Below, piece by piece: positions 1 through 11,260 of a stretch of 64,000 nucleotides of DNA (positions within the stretch are counted from its first letter, which is position 1; the number at the start of each line of letters is the position of its first letter). Origin of the DNA: Larimichthys crocea. Taxonomy: Eukaryota; Chordata; Actinopteri; Sciaenidae. Location: assembly GCF_000972845.2 (NCBI RefSeq), contig NC_040018.1:10079157-10143156 (forward strand), in the 5' to 3' direction. Both the position numbers and the translations under genes were made by a program. The notes under the pieces are model-generated. The model did no database searches. It was not told the DNA's origin and saw nothing but the letters and a program-made list of their open reading frames with translations.

Positions 1-132
1 AAGAAGACATTCATGTCTTTCGCCGCCCCCTTAAATGATTTGTGATAATTTAACCTCTAACTTCTAACCGGCGGGTCACAAACATTGGTTTATAGTGTGG
101 CCTCGGTTTTGATGGCTGGTTGTTTTTATTAG

Positions 133-3100
133 ATTGGAGCACCAGTGAGGGCAGTCATCACAACCAGCCAGGCCAGAGCAGGATGACCCTCAATCTGACT
201 TCTGCAGCGCCCGTTCTGATAGGTTGCCCTGATCACCATGCCAACGGTGGCGCCTCTACAGAAACCGCAGTCAGGAAAGTGTCCAATTTCAATGGGCAGA
301 CGGACAATGTGAGCAATGTTTTAGACAGTTAACACTTGAATTGAAAAAAAAAAACAAAAAACGGATGCACAGAGCTCTTCTTGTGATAGTGAGCCTTAAT
401 TGGAGGTGCATATCAGGTGAATCTTGGTGTTCTCTCACCTGCCCAGGTTGTACAAGGTAAAGTCATGCACGGAGAGCTTGCTGACACCCACAGGACAGCC
501 AGAAGTAAAGGTAATAACAGGCATGAAGCATAAAGAAATGACATTACAAATCAAAACATGACAAACATCTCCTGTAAGAATAACTCCTCATGTACAGACT
601 GTGCTTGTATGATTTCTCACCTCATCCATCCTTCCTCTTCATGTAGATTATAGTACTATAATTAAGAATAATCAGAAAAGGAGGGCAGAATTTTTCTCAC
701 AGAAAGGTAAAATTCCAGTTTGAACCTAAACTCCTCGTGCAGCAGCTTGGGTGGCTGGTGCTTGGCTTGGGTAATTGTTGGGTATTCATTAAAAGCGAAT
801 CAAAATGTGCATTTTCTCCTGCGGATGATGCACAGTGGTTAAATAAGAACTTTTACTTTAGTACCAGCATAATAACATTTAAACTGTGTTGTAATGAAAG
901 CAGCCTAACCACAAACTAACTGTTTAAGGCTGTAGCATTTCTATATATTCATCAGTCAAAAAGCCATTAATGTGTCTTGCAAACTGGGGCACAAACCGTG
1001 CTCGTCTTGGCACCGTTTTTTTTTTTACCTAGCAACCGCAGAGCTGACAGCACTGATTATGTCTACAATATACCATGTGCATTGTGCAATAGATGCTCCT
1101 CCTTACTGACATGTTCCATGTTCTTTGTGTCAACACAGTGTCATTTTTAATTAGTAACTTTCTCCCTCTTTTGCACAATGACTCATTTGTACTGCGGCCC
1201 TTTGTGGTTGTTAATGAATCTAATGTGTGTTCCACTACAATGGCTTCTTTCTTCAGGCTCTGCGGGATTCAGCTCATGGGTTTACTTGTGTGGTAAATGT
1301 TTGCACTGTGTGTGGTGGTGTGTGTGTGTGTTTCTCTCAGCTACATGTTAGCATCATCAACACGTGAACAAAGCAGATGTGTGTTGTCATACAGCATGTG
1401 AATATGACACATGACTTCTTGACGCTCAGCTGTCTGTTTTGCAGTATTTTTAGGTGGGGGGTGCATTAGCAGATTAGTGTCCTGATTTGCATACAGACAT
1501 GCTGCTGGTTGGCCTACAGATTTAATCTCCACTGCTCTCATCTGTGCAGACATGTGAGCCACTTGACGTTTGATAGTTATGAGCAGGTATTTGCACCAGT
1601 CCTGCAGGTAAATCTCCACAAAAGGGCAAAATTATAATTGCATTCACTGGGCTGTACGTGAGTCTTGTTTTCTATAAAGCTGCCTCTGGCTCTGGAGTCA
1701 GTGGTGTAAAGGATTTGTCAGGGATCAGCAGGATAAACAAAGTCTCATGCAAATATGCAAAGAAAGAGAAAGAACTTAAAGAAAGAAAGCACTTTGGATT
1801 CTGTCTTCTGATGTCTCCCCCCGTCTGTGTGTGGCATATGTGTGGCGTTATGATATTACACACAGCCTGATGTTCTTTGTGAGATACTGTTTGCTCTAAG
1901 CTCTGCGCTGACCTCTTATTTCCTCACGCAGGAGGTTCAGAATCTGCAATATCTGATGTAAGTCACCACTTGATCAAAGGATGTTTGCGTGTTCAAACAT
2001 AACTTTTATGAGCACACATGTTTGTGTTGAAAGAGTTTGTGCGCTGCGCCGTGTTCATGTTTGAGTCTGTTTGTGCATCACTAGCTCCAGGTGCCATCCC
2101 TCAGCCCCTCCTCATCCAGCTGGTCGTGGGACCGGGAGGAGGACAGAAGGCGTCAGGAGAAGTGGCAGGAAGAACAGGAGCGCCTCCTACAGGTGGAAAC
2201 TGTCTTTTTCAACAGAGAACTGTACAGGAGGTCACTTCTTGTTTATTCTAAAGTTTTAAAGCAGACATAAAAAAAAAAAGCCTTTGTGTCTTTTTTCAGG
2301 AGAAATACCAGCGGGATCAGGAGAGGCTGGAGGCGGAGTGGCGGAAGGCTCAACAAGATGCACTGGGGGAGTGCAGGAAGTCTGAGGTAACGCTGTGTGG
2401 TCCTTGAAGCCTTTTTCTAGTTATAAATGAGTGATCATAAAAATGATTACATCAGATATTTCCTCTATAAAGTCGCCATAGAAACGGTGCTCTTCAGAGT
2501 GTGTGCATTAAGGCAGAGGCTCCTCATTGACTGTACTTTCACAAAAGCATGTGGAATGCCAGTGCCAATTCATCATCAGGCGTCATACATGTGTATGTAG
2601 CTATGTACTTTCAACAACGTCATCAACAAAGGAGAGTTTGCATTAGGTAATGTTAATAACAGTGATGATGAAATATTTTTAACCCTATTATGAGTGATAA
2701 AACATGTTTTTTGCATTTGATAAGGTTAACTAGGATGCAGGGAGAGATGAAACATCTCCTGGTGTAGATAACGTTGATGGAACTATGACAAGCTTTCCAA
2801 ACCAATATGTCATATTATTAATAAATGTTTGCTCAGTGTTGAATTTTTGAGTTTAGAATTATAGCTTTACCAATATTTGAATAAACTACAAAAACCATTT
2901 TCTTCATCCGCATAACGTAACTCATCGAGATCCAAAGATTTCATGTTTTCCTCAACGCTGACCTCAGATTAGGCTGGTTCAGACTAGTGGTTGGTGTTTT
3001 TAGCAGCTCTGACACATGTATGAAATTTCCAGTACAGGCTGGAAACTCAGCTCTTTTTCGATGGCTCGTGTAGTAGAACATGATTTATTTCCTTTGTTTT

Positions 3101-6100
3101 TCGTTCATTTGAAGCAGAACACCTTTGAGATGACCAATGGTGGTGAGAGGCCTGCCAGCACGCCGCTCCATGTCAATGGACTGGCCAATAAAACCAGAGA
3201 AGAAAAGCAGAGCCCTGACAGATATGAGCTGAAAGAATCAGAATCAGGATCAAAACCTCAAAGTAATGCGCAGGGTGTGCAGAATGACAAGACCGCTGAA
3301 CGAGCCTGGTGAATAAATTCTTTCTTCCCTTGTTTTAATCGGCACATTTCCATCCAGAGCTGTGTGCGCTTCTATTGTTCACGCTTACAGTTAAAAGCAG
3401 AGTTTGAAATATTTTATTTGGCTTATTTTTTGTTTTGTTTGTTTTTTTTTGTTTGACTTGTCATGATCTTTTTTCCACTCTTGCTGAATGTGCTCTGCTT
3501 CCTGCTGCCTTTGTTGGGCATTCATGCTCTTTCTGCTGCACCTCAGGGCTGAGGACTCCTGTGGCTTCGCTCAGCTGTCTCCTGCACACAGGTCAGAACA
3601 AGAGTAGCTCAGTTTCCCCTTATTTTTCAAACATTCAGTATGACTTGGGCCTAGTACTGTACAACCCTTTTTTAATATTTAGCTTTGGGCATAAAGGCCC
3701 CGGTGCAATATCTTTGTCTACAAACAAGGCAATGTATATACAAAAAGTTTAGATGGGAGCTTCCTGGACTCAGTTTGGGTTTGAGGTGCTATGTGAATAA
3801 AGATACACATGCACACGTAAATCCCTCTCCTTTTAAACATTTAAGACATCTTTGTTGTCTCAGCATGGTCTAAAAACCAAAGCTGTTGAAGACTTGATGC
3901 CGAAACACATCTGAATTTATAGAGTGTTGGAGTTTTGTAAAAGAAAAACCTGCACTGAAGTCAACCAGCATGCATGCAGCTTGGTGCCGAAACCCTAAAA
4001 CCCTCATCTTCCTCATAAATCCTCATTAAAGATGATGAATAATGTCTGTATTTCCCCTCTCATAGGGCAAAGTCCTTGTCTACCCCAGCATTAGCTGGCC
4101 ACCACAAACAGATAAGAGGTTAGTCTACCCCTCTCCATCATAATATCCCCCTCTATTCTGTTACATGTTCATGTACTGGGCTAACCCCTCCTTAAACTTT
4201 GATTGGTGCAGGTGATGAGAGGAAAAGAAAAGGACAGTCTCTGTCCAAGATTGAGAAAGAAAGGCAGCAGATTTTGGAGGAGATGAAGAAAAGGACTCAG
4301 CTCCTGACTGACAACAGCTGGATTCGTCAGCGCAGCAGCAGCTTTTACAAGGAACCCATCTATGTTGGAGCTCCTCTGAAGAGGTGGATGCACAGTATAC
4401 GCACCATAGCCTAGGCAGCTGTTTTGGTTATGTCGGTTCTTCTGTCTTCTCCTTTTTTTTTTTTTTTTTTACAGCCATACTGTTTTCTGAACTTCATCTT
4501 CTGTCTCCTCCACAGATTTGATTCTCTGGACAACCTGGACACTTTGCATCCGGCCCCGCTCACAACCGCTCCTTTCAATTACCCTCGTCCACACTCAGCT
4601 GCTGCAGGTTACTGTGCTCCGAGCAGGAACTCCTCCTCTCGCTACAGCACTGGAGCAATTGTATCCCAGAGAAACGCATCCATGGACCCCTCTAATCTCG
4701 GCAGGTATGTAATTCATGCAAATGTAGTGCATGCACAGGCCCTGTAAATGCATGCATTTGTTATTTTCTTATGTCTCTTCATACTGTTAACATGTGCTGC
4801 CTCAGGATGGTCAGTGGCAGGAGGATTTGCTGTGTGTGTGAGCGTGCCCTGGGTAGTGGGGCAGCCATGGTCATAGAGGCCCTTAGTCTCTGCCTCCACC
4901 TCGCCTGTTTCCAGGTGAGAGGTCATGACTGGGTTAAGGTGCGGTCACAGTAGCTCCAACCCTGCGATTAAATCCTCCTGTTTTCACTTTGTGGATAAAG
5001 GAATGCTGGTGGAAATGCCAGAATTTGGAAATAAGAGTTCAAATATCGGCAAGACGCCTGGCTGTGGTAGAAAAGTTTATCGATCGAAAAACAATAAAAT
5101 CCAGTGGAAACGACAAAAAATTGTTCATCTCAATGAACCAACTCCTCCGAACGTGCATTCATCTGCATTTTCTTCGACTTCTTTTTAAAAAGTTGTGCTA
5201 CGTTAGATGTAAACTTGAATAGACACCCACGATCATTCAGCCCCAGGATCTTTCCCGGAGCATGAAATCCTTTGTTTGGTGCTTTTTGTGGGAAAATTTC
5301 ATTTCAGACTGAAGACTAATGTGACCGCACCTTTTTTAATAAGGTTAGCAGGAGTCTCATATCTTTAGAGGACAATAATATCTGCTTAATGGGCACACCT
5401 GGCAGCATGAGCAGTTCTGCCACCTTTTCTGTGCTTCTAACTTTCCTAACCAGTCTGTGTAGGACATCTGGCTTGGTGCTCATGTCTCTCTTGGTCTCTG
5501 GTTTTCTGCATAGTTTGGTGGTTTGGTTTGAGTAAAAGAAGCCAGCCCGCTGTCCTGCTTTGCTTTTAGATGCTTATTGTGAACATCTCACTGGCAGAGG
5601 CCCCCCAGACTTAGTTCCCCTAGGTTATTTAGCATGTAGATGTAAAACTCGATTCACTTCTGCAACTCTCTGCTCCATATGAGTTAGACGCACAATGCAC
5701 AGTTTTTAGATACCGTATGTGTTTCTGTGCAAAGACAAAGCTTGGTTGTTCTGTGCTTGGGTGGCGGACAATCTGGTGAAATAATAATTTAGACACAGAG
5801 AGCCCACATTACAGGACAGCTGGATTTCTCTTAGCCTTTCTCACGTCTCTCTTCTCCCTCCACAGTGTGTGGGCTGCCACCGACATCTCGGAGGAACTGA
5901 AACCGGAGTCCAGGTTCGAATCCGAAATAGGAAGCCATACTGTGAGCCCTGCTATTTCCAACTCAAGTGTGAGTATTGGCCTCGACTCTTTCAGTTCAGT
6001 TTCTGTACCTCATGCCACAAGCCTTTTTTCCATGCCGTGGAAACCAGCAAAACCAAATGTACACTATCCAGGAAACTTGCATTTTATGTGCTTGACAAGT

Positions 6101-6164
6101 AAAAAATCTAACTCTGTTATTAATATTTCTTCACATTTCAGCCTTTGGTGCCCCCTCCATGTGA
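133..6164 (+). CDS. lmo7: LMO7/LIMCH1-family LIM-domain protein, 3' part (5' exons lie left of the window)
   Basis: Thirteen exons were assembled from frame and splice signals: 133-308, 447-456 (microexon, tentative), 1932-1957, 2091-2192, 2300-2386, 3118-3308, 3547-3591, 4066-4118, 4212-4383, 4516-4704, 4806-4914, 5866-5968 and 6142-6164 (stop TGA 6162-6164). All junctions keep one frame. The product has a charged coiled-coil stretch rich in E, R, Q and W (2091-2386), a conserved block reading [15 protein letters not shown] followed by DSLDNLD (4212-4560), and one C-terminal LIM domain. In this family LMO7 is an adaptor at adherens junctions, the actin cytoskeleton and the nuclear envelope; LIMCH1 activates non-muscle myosin II. 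The lmo7 name is preferred over limch1 because kctd12 is the next gene, as on human chromosome 13. However, kctd8 lies near LIMCH1, so the paralogue call is not certain. The N-terminal calponin-homology region would be outside the window. Confidence 0.85.
309..2090 (+). other. lmo7 introns between exons 133-308 and 2091-2192
   Basis: Apart from the tentative microexon (447-456) and the 26-nt exon 1932-1957, I see only non-coding sequence here, with a short (TG)n run near 1310-1330. Further alternative exons in this stretch cannot be excluded. Confidence 0.5.
447..456 (+). CDS. lmo7: candidate 10-nt microexon of lmo7
   Basis: The sequence reads tgcccag, then ten bases, then gtaaagt, so both splice sites are good. 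The exon at 133-308 ends in phase 0, whereas the 26-nt exon at 1932-1957 must enter with one base already used for its open frame to be read and to exit in phase 0. A 10-nt exon supplies exactly that. Together the two small exons add 36 nt (12 codons) and could be skipped as a pair without shifting the frame. There is no transcript evidence here. Confidence 0.4.
4806..5968 (+). CDS. lmo7: LIM zinc-binding domain, split over two lmo7 exons (4806-4914, 5866-5968)
   Basis: The joined exons encode a standard LIM double zinc finger. The first finger starts at CCVC and runs to HLACFQC; the second starts at CVGC and ends at CEPC. The spacing C-x2-C...H-x2-C-x2-C-x2-C...C-x2-C is complete, so all zinc ligands needed for two Zn ions are present. 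The motif VRIRN before the last cysteine pair is typical of LMO7/LIMCH1. The 951-bp intron between the exons splits the domain after FQ and carries a MITE. After the LIM domain only about 11 residues remain, ending in Ala-Pro-Ser-Met. Confidence 0.9.
4936..5333. mobile_element. MITE with perfect 14-bp terminal inverted repeats in an lmo7 intron
   Basis: AAGGTGCGGTCACA at 4936-4949 is the exact reverse complement of TGTGACCGCACCTT at 5320-5333. The 398-bp element has no transposase reading frame and no clear target-site duplication. It sits between the two LIM-domain exons. The 87-aa open frame over it is not a gene. Confidence 0.7.
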
Positions 6165-9126
6165 CCAAGACACCGTACTCCATATTGTAGAGTAAGCAGT
6201 CGATTCACTGAGAATTCCTGTTGGATAAAACACAGTGGAAACGTCGTCCACACAGCCAAGCCATGACTTTTGTGTCTGTCAGTAATTGCTGGTAAAACTC
6301 TATGATGTAAAATCAAAGTAGATTCTTTTTGGCTGTTTTTTTTTGTTTGTTTTTTTAATCAAATATGGTTAATATGGTACTTAGTTTGTCTTTCCTTTTT
6401 CCTGATCATTTGTTCCAGAGAAAATTTAGATTTAATATATGAAATAAAGATGAATAGTGTTTGATTCAATGGTTTTATTGAATATTAGCATTGCTCTTTG
6501 TCATGTCTTTGTGTTATATTTGCTCTAGTTAAAAGCACATTAAAGCTATCAGACATTTCTTGTTAATGTAACCTGCGTTTGGAGGCACATTTGAACTTGT
6601 TCTGAGACACTTTGTGTTTCTCTTTTCACATTCTGTTTCTGTTGGAATCTCACCAGGTGTACTATGGGATAAATCAGTGAAAACGTGAAAACTCTTAACT
6701 AAAATGCTATTTTGTAAATAATAAAGTGTACTGATTATTCATTTGTGTACCACATGGTGGCATCATTGACCTCCAGAGGAAAAACAGAAATGTCAGCGTC
6801 ATACTGTAGGTGGGAATTATTTGAATATACACAAATTATTTGAGACCGCACTTTTTGAATAGTGACACTTTAAATGTTTTGGGTACGTAGTGTACAATGA
6901 CTTCTGTTTCTATGTTTTAGTGACATTGATCCTGAAGTACAGGAACTTTCCAGTGTCTACTAATATGACTTCAGCTGACTACAGTAGGATATAGTAACAG
7001 GGATCCATTTACTAAACAAGAACTAACAGCAGCTGCTGTCATGCAGCACTTTTTACACACTCTTTCGAAAGACTAAATAGTTTAAATGCCAACTAATCTT
7101 CTTCCTGTCCCTGATTTGTGAGTGTAACCTTTAGTTAATCTTTTAATCTATTGCAACAACATTTTATCTGTGTAAAGCATCAACATTTCGCAGAAATAAA
7201 CTATTCTGTGCTAGTATGCTCTTCTGTAGAAAGGGACGGCACCTAAAACCTTTCAATCGGTACATATATTTTCTTGATTATCTAATAAGTTTAAAAAATA
7301 CTTTGTTGGAAATCTAATGCTAATTAACTAATTATGCTAATTATGATTCCTTTCATGTGCAACCAATAAACTCTTTTGTTTAAATACTTTAAAACTTGCA
7401 TTCCTCTTTCTTATCCTGACTCTACAGGGACTTTGAGTGGTTAAACAGAGCATTTTATCAAAACACTCCCATGCAATGTCTGTGTCGTAAGTCTTATATG
7501 GTATTCTTTGTGAAGATGGTCCAGATCTAACTGGTTAGAATGGAATTTATTTTTATGAAGTGCTGCAAGTCACAGTTGTTGTTTTTTTCTTCCTTCTTGG
7601 TATGAAAGATCTCTTTCTGCTTTTCAAAATGCTGATTTATGTAAACACTTATTGCCACTACAGAGCGCGTTCTTTCTTCACTCCCCAGGAAAAGCTTGTA
7701 AACAGGATTTTTTTTTTTGTTTGTTTGTTTTGTAATGTTTTGCAGAGCCAAAAAAAAAATCCCATTCACCTCCATTTTTGCTAAGCAAGGAAATGTTCAA
7801 CGTTGTTTGGGTGAACTGATCTTTTATGGGAAGTAAGTGAAGAAAGGTTAAATGGACAAAAGGGGAACAGAAAGTTTTGTCATATGGCCTTTTAAATGGG
7901 GAAGTGCCCTGCCTAAAATGACATGCTTTGACAATGCAAATGAAGTGTGCACGGTGCACAATACCCGATAAACGAACAGCCAGTTTTTATCTTGATGCCA
8001 CCTTTCAGCTCAGATGAATGAGAAAGATCTGAGGTAAGGAAATAAGGTGGCAAGAAGCTTTACAAAAATGTAGGTCACTGAAGTTCCTTTCTTTTTCTTT
8101 TTTTTCTTTTCTTTCTTTTACCTTGTAGAAATAATTTTATTGGTGAGCAGACTGAGCTCTCAGTCAAACTGAGATGTTAAAACACTGGCCATCCAGCACC
8201 CTTGGCTTGATAGATGGAAATGTTTTTATGGTTTTTCTCTGACCTGGTCTTTTGGAAGGGAGAGTTCAGTTCCCTAAAGGCACAAGTAGATACATTTTTC
8301 ACTTTCTGGCATGCTCCATCTGTTTAGGATGACTCTTGCGACTCCAGCCTGACCCATTTAAATAACCACATGTACAGTAAGCCGGAAACAGCAGGGGTTC
8401 AAACAGGCAGCACATGCGGAGCCATTACTTACTACAAATTTAGCTTGAGAGTTGGACGATGAACCGGATCGACTGCGTGGATGTTTACAGAGCAGCTGAC
8501 ATGTTGTGTGCATCAAAATGTGACATTTTCCAATCATTAGTCAGTTATATCCAGACTACTGTATAACATAACATAACTATGCTGCATTTTTTTACCTAAA
8601 ACATGTACAATATTTGTCCCTTACCAGAGATGTAACACTTTATTGCATCTTTAGAACTGAGCAATCTTTAAAGGGTGCACTCACACATCACTGCAACCTT
8701 AATATGTGCTAAAGATCCTCCATCTGGACCACAAGCAAGTGGGAAGCTGTTGAATAAATGCTGATTTGTATGTTCGAGCATCTGCAGAGACACTGCCAAG
8801 ACAGATGCAAATTTTTAAATCTGTCAAACTGACAAATGGGAATGGTAAAGTAGTCGGACACATGATGGGAGATCCATCTTGAACATCAACAAGAACATTT
8901 TCAAGTTGCGTTTTTTCTTGTTTAAGACATAATTGCGAGCAGCTGAGTGGAAAATCATGACCCTGGTCAAAGGCCACTGTTTGCATATAGAGATTTTTTT
9001 TTTCCTCATGGGAGAGATTCAAGGATGCCCCAAAAATGTTACTGTTTTCCTGTTGGTTTCAGAGGAAACAGTTTTTCATGAAAAACATGTTAGTTAAAAG
9101 TTCCCTGACTATGCCAATGTCCATCG
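6165..9126. other. lmo7 3' UTR and intergenic DNA
   Basis: AT-rich sequence after the lmo7 stop. Apart from polyadenylation signals and a pyrimidine-rich tract near 8090-8120, I see no gene, RNA gene or clear mobile element. The open frames here are short and lack codon bias or recognisable motifs. Confidence 0.5.
6443..6725 (+). promoter_or_regulatory. lmo7: lmo7 polyadenylation signals (AATAAA at 6443-6448 and 6720-6725)
   Basis: Two AATAAA hexamers lie about 280 and 560 bases after the lmo7 stop codon at 6164. Either could end the transcript. The sequence after them is AT-rich and non-coding. Confidence 0.45.
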
Positions 9127-9398
9127 TAAAGGTCCAGTTAGTGAGATTTTGGTGGCTCTGTTTACAAAATATTAATATAATACGTGTAATGTATATGTTT
9201 TCATTAGTATATACAGTAATCACCTGGAAAACAAAACACTGGCTCTAGATGGAGCCTATTGCAGTTTTGTGTTTTTTTGCATGTTCCGTGGCCACCATGG
9301 TTTCTTCTTCGCTCGAGGAAGGAGCGGGTGAAGCGAAGGGGTGTCAATCAGCAACTAAACCATTGGATCCTACTAGATCTTACACACTGCTCCTTTAA
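9127..9398 (-). mobile_element. MITE family A, copy 1 (near full-length)
   Basis: Both ends are recognisable: TAAAGGTCCAGT at 9127 and its imperfect inverse ACTGCTCCTTTAA ending at 9398. Inner landmarks on the minus strand (a block reading ctagagccagtgt, and gcagttgctgattg read as tttagttgctgattg) match the other copies in this window. It is about 270 bp and non-coding. Confidence 0.6.
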
Positions 9399-10289
9399 AT
9401 CTTGTTTATCTTTGCGAATACATTTTTTTTTAATTAGCAAACTATTGTTTTTATCTAGAGTAACAAACCTCTCAGTGGATTGCTAGCATGAGATCTTATC
9501 TGAATGGTCTTTGTTAACTTTTACAGCACAAAAACTGTTATATAATAACTGTTTCATAACCATGGGAGGCATTTTTCTAACAAAGGGAGTAAAACAAACA
9601 GTAGCAGCGCCTGTAACGCAATACGAAGCTGGCAAACAGACTGCATAAAACACTCATGATGTTCTATGTGTCAAACAGGAAGTCATGATGACATGAGGAA
9701 ATAGTTACAAGTTACAACGAGTGTGGCACTAACCCTCTCTGTCTACCTGTCAATCACCTAATCATCTAGATGACCCAGGAAGAGAGGAGGAAGAAGTTCC
9801 TTGCAGATATCTGGTGAGTGTCCTCTGAGTGGAACATCAGTGCTGTAACAATGTCCAGAGTCCAAACAGGCGGGCAGAGTGACAGACATTACAGACTCAA
9901 CAGAAAGACCTGGAATCTCTTTTTACAACCCTGTAATCATGACTAAGTATAATGTTTGGAGCCATAATTCAAGGCTACACAAGGTGAACACAGAAGAAAA
10001 TCAGTTCATTACACTAAATACTGCCTAAGCAGTTGTTCACACAGGCGGGTCTGGCAATTAGCACTTTTTTTGATGCAAAACAACTAACAGACTTCTAACA
10101 AGACTGTGTGCAGTCAGCAGCTCCGTGACTTTGCTTCTTTTTTCGAACAATATATTTTTTGATAACCTCTTAAACACAGGAGAAAACACAGAATTGAACC
10201 AGACAAGAACCACAATTGAAAAACAATGGTATCAGAAAGGAAGAACTATATAAGAAAACAAAGACTTATGATGTAAGAACAACATTTAC

Positions 10290-10870
10290 ACACACTGGTA
10301 AATGGAGATTAAAATCCAGTATGCATGTCCATACCAAGCGGCAGCCTCCATGGCTGTGAAGTGAAGCCAACACGTAGTGCCAAAAACTGCCACTTGAGGC
10401 TGGCTACAGAAGGAGTACACTCCATAAGTCCCCATATTAAAATGTCCAACTTCACAGCAGAAATAAACATGTTTTACAGCCTGGTACAAAAAACAGTTTT
10501 GGTGTCTATAGCTATTTTCTCCATTTATGACAACTGTACTGAGGGTGAATTTATATAGAACTCACCTGTTTGAATTATATTAAGGCTTAAAGTTATGCAT
10601 AATTAAGTGTGTAGCTGCTTTGATAGCCAGGTGGGTGCCGTTACAGGTGTCTAGTTTGAGCACCAAGGCCACCTTAACCTTAACTACACCCATGCTTCAA
10701 GTCTTTGCCTTTTAGTCTAGCCATGAGCTGATAGAAGAAGGACTGTTAAGATAGCAGGAGCCAAAGCCATCACACTCTTGAACTCTCTTAAACTTCACAA
10801 TGGCTCTGTGGGTTACGTCATGGATACCCACACACACACACACACACACATTTTATACAGTCTGTGGTCC
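10290..10870 (+). repeat. dispersed non-coding teleost repeat
   Basis: A block with phrases I recognise from many fish genomes (cataagtccccatattaaaatg, acagcctggtac, tgacaactgtactgagg, ttttatacagtctgtgg). It includes a (CA)n run at 10829-10850. A second, diverged copy of its right part lies at about 13500-13625. No coding capacity is seen. Recognition is from memory, so the family is left unnamed. Confidence 0.5.
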
Positions 10871-11099
10871 AGCATTTCCATGCATGTGTTAATTCATCAA
10901 ACATATCTCATTAACTCCCAACAGGGTGAGGCATCGTGATTTCTTCATCAGTGTGCTCAAAATGACTGCTGATGTTTGGCAAGTATAATGGTTACCTAGT
11001 TCACCAGCTAGCATTTACTAATTCACACTGTAACAAAGTAGGCTACAGCTGAGGCTCCAAAAGTATTAGACAAAAGTCAGGGGATTATTATGTGATTAC

Positions 11100-11260
11100 A
11101 AATTATCCTGGAGGGGATGTGAATGTTGGTACCCTATCATGTGGAAAGCCATCCAGTAGTTGTGGAGATATGTCAATGCTGGTGGCAGTCCAGGAAAAGT
11201 GAGGGGATCACCAAAGTCATTAGAATTCATTAGGACCGACAAACTGGCCAACTGATACAC
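11100..11260 (-). repeat. dispersed teleost repeat fragment
   Basis: Contains phrases such as gccatccagtagttgtggagatat and ggggatcaccaaagtcattag that recur in teleost intergenic DNA. It is short, non-coding and unclassified. Confidence 0.4.

Noticed and set aside
4925..5188. 87-aa frame in the lmo7 LIM intron
   Set aside because: Lies wholly inside the MITE at 4936-5333; the flanking LIM exons join in phase without it.
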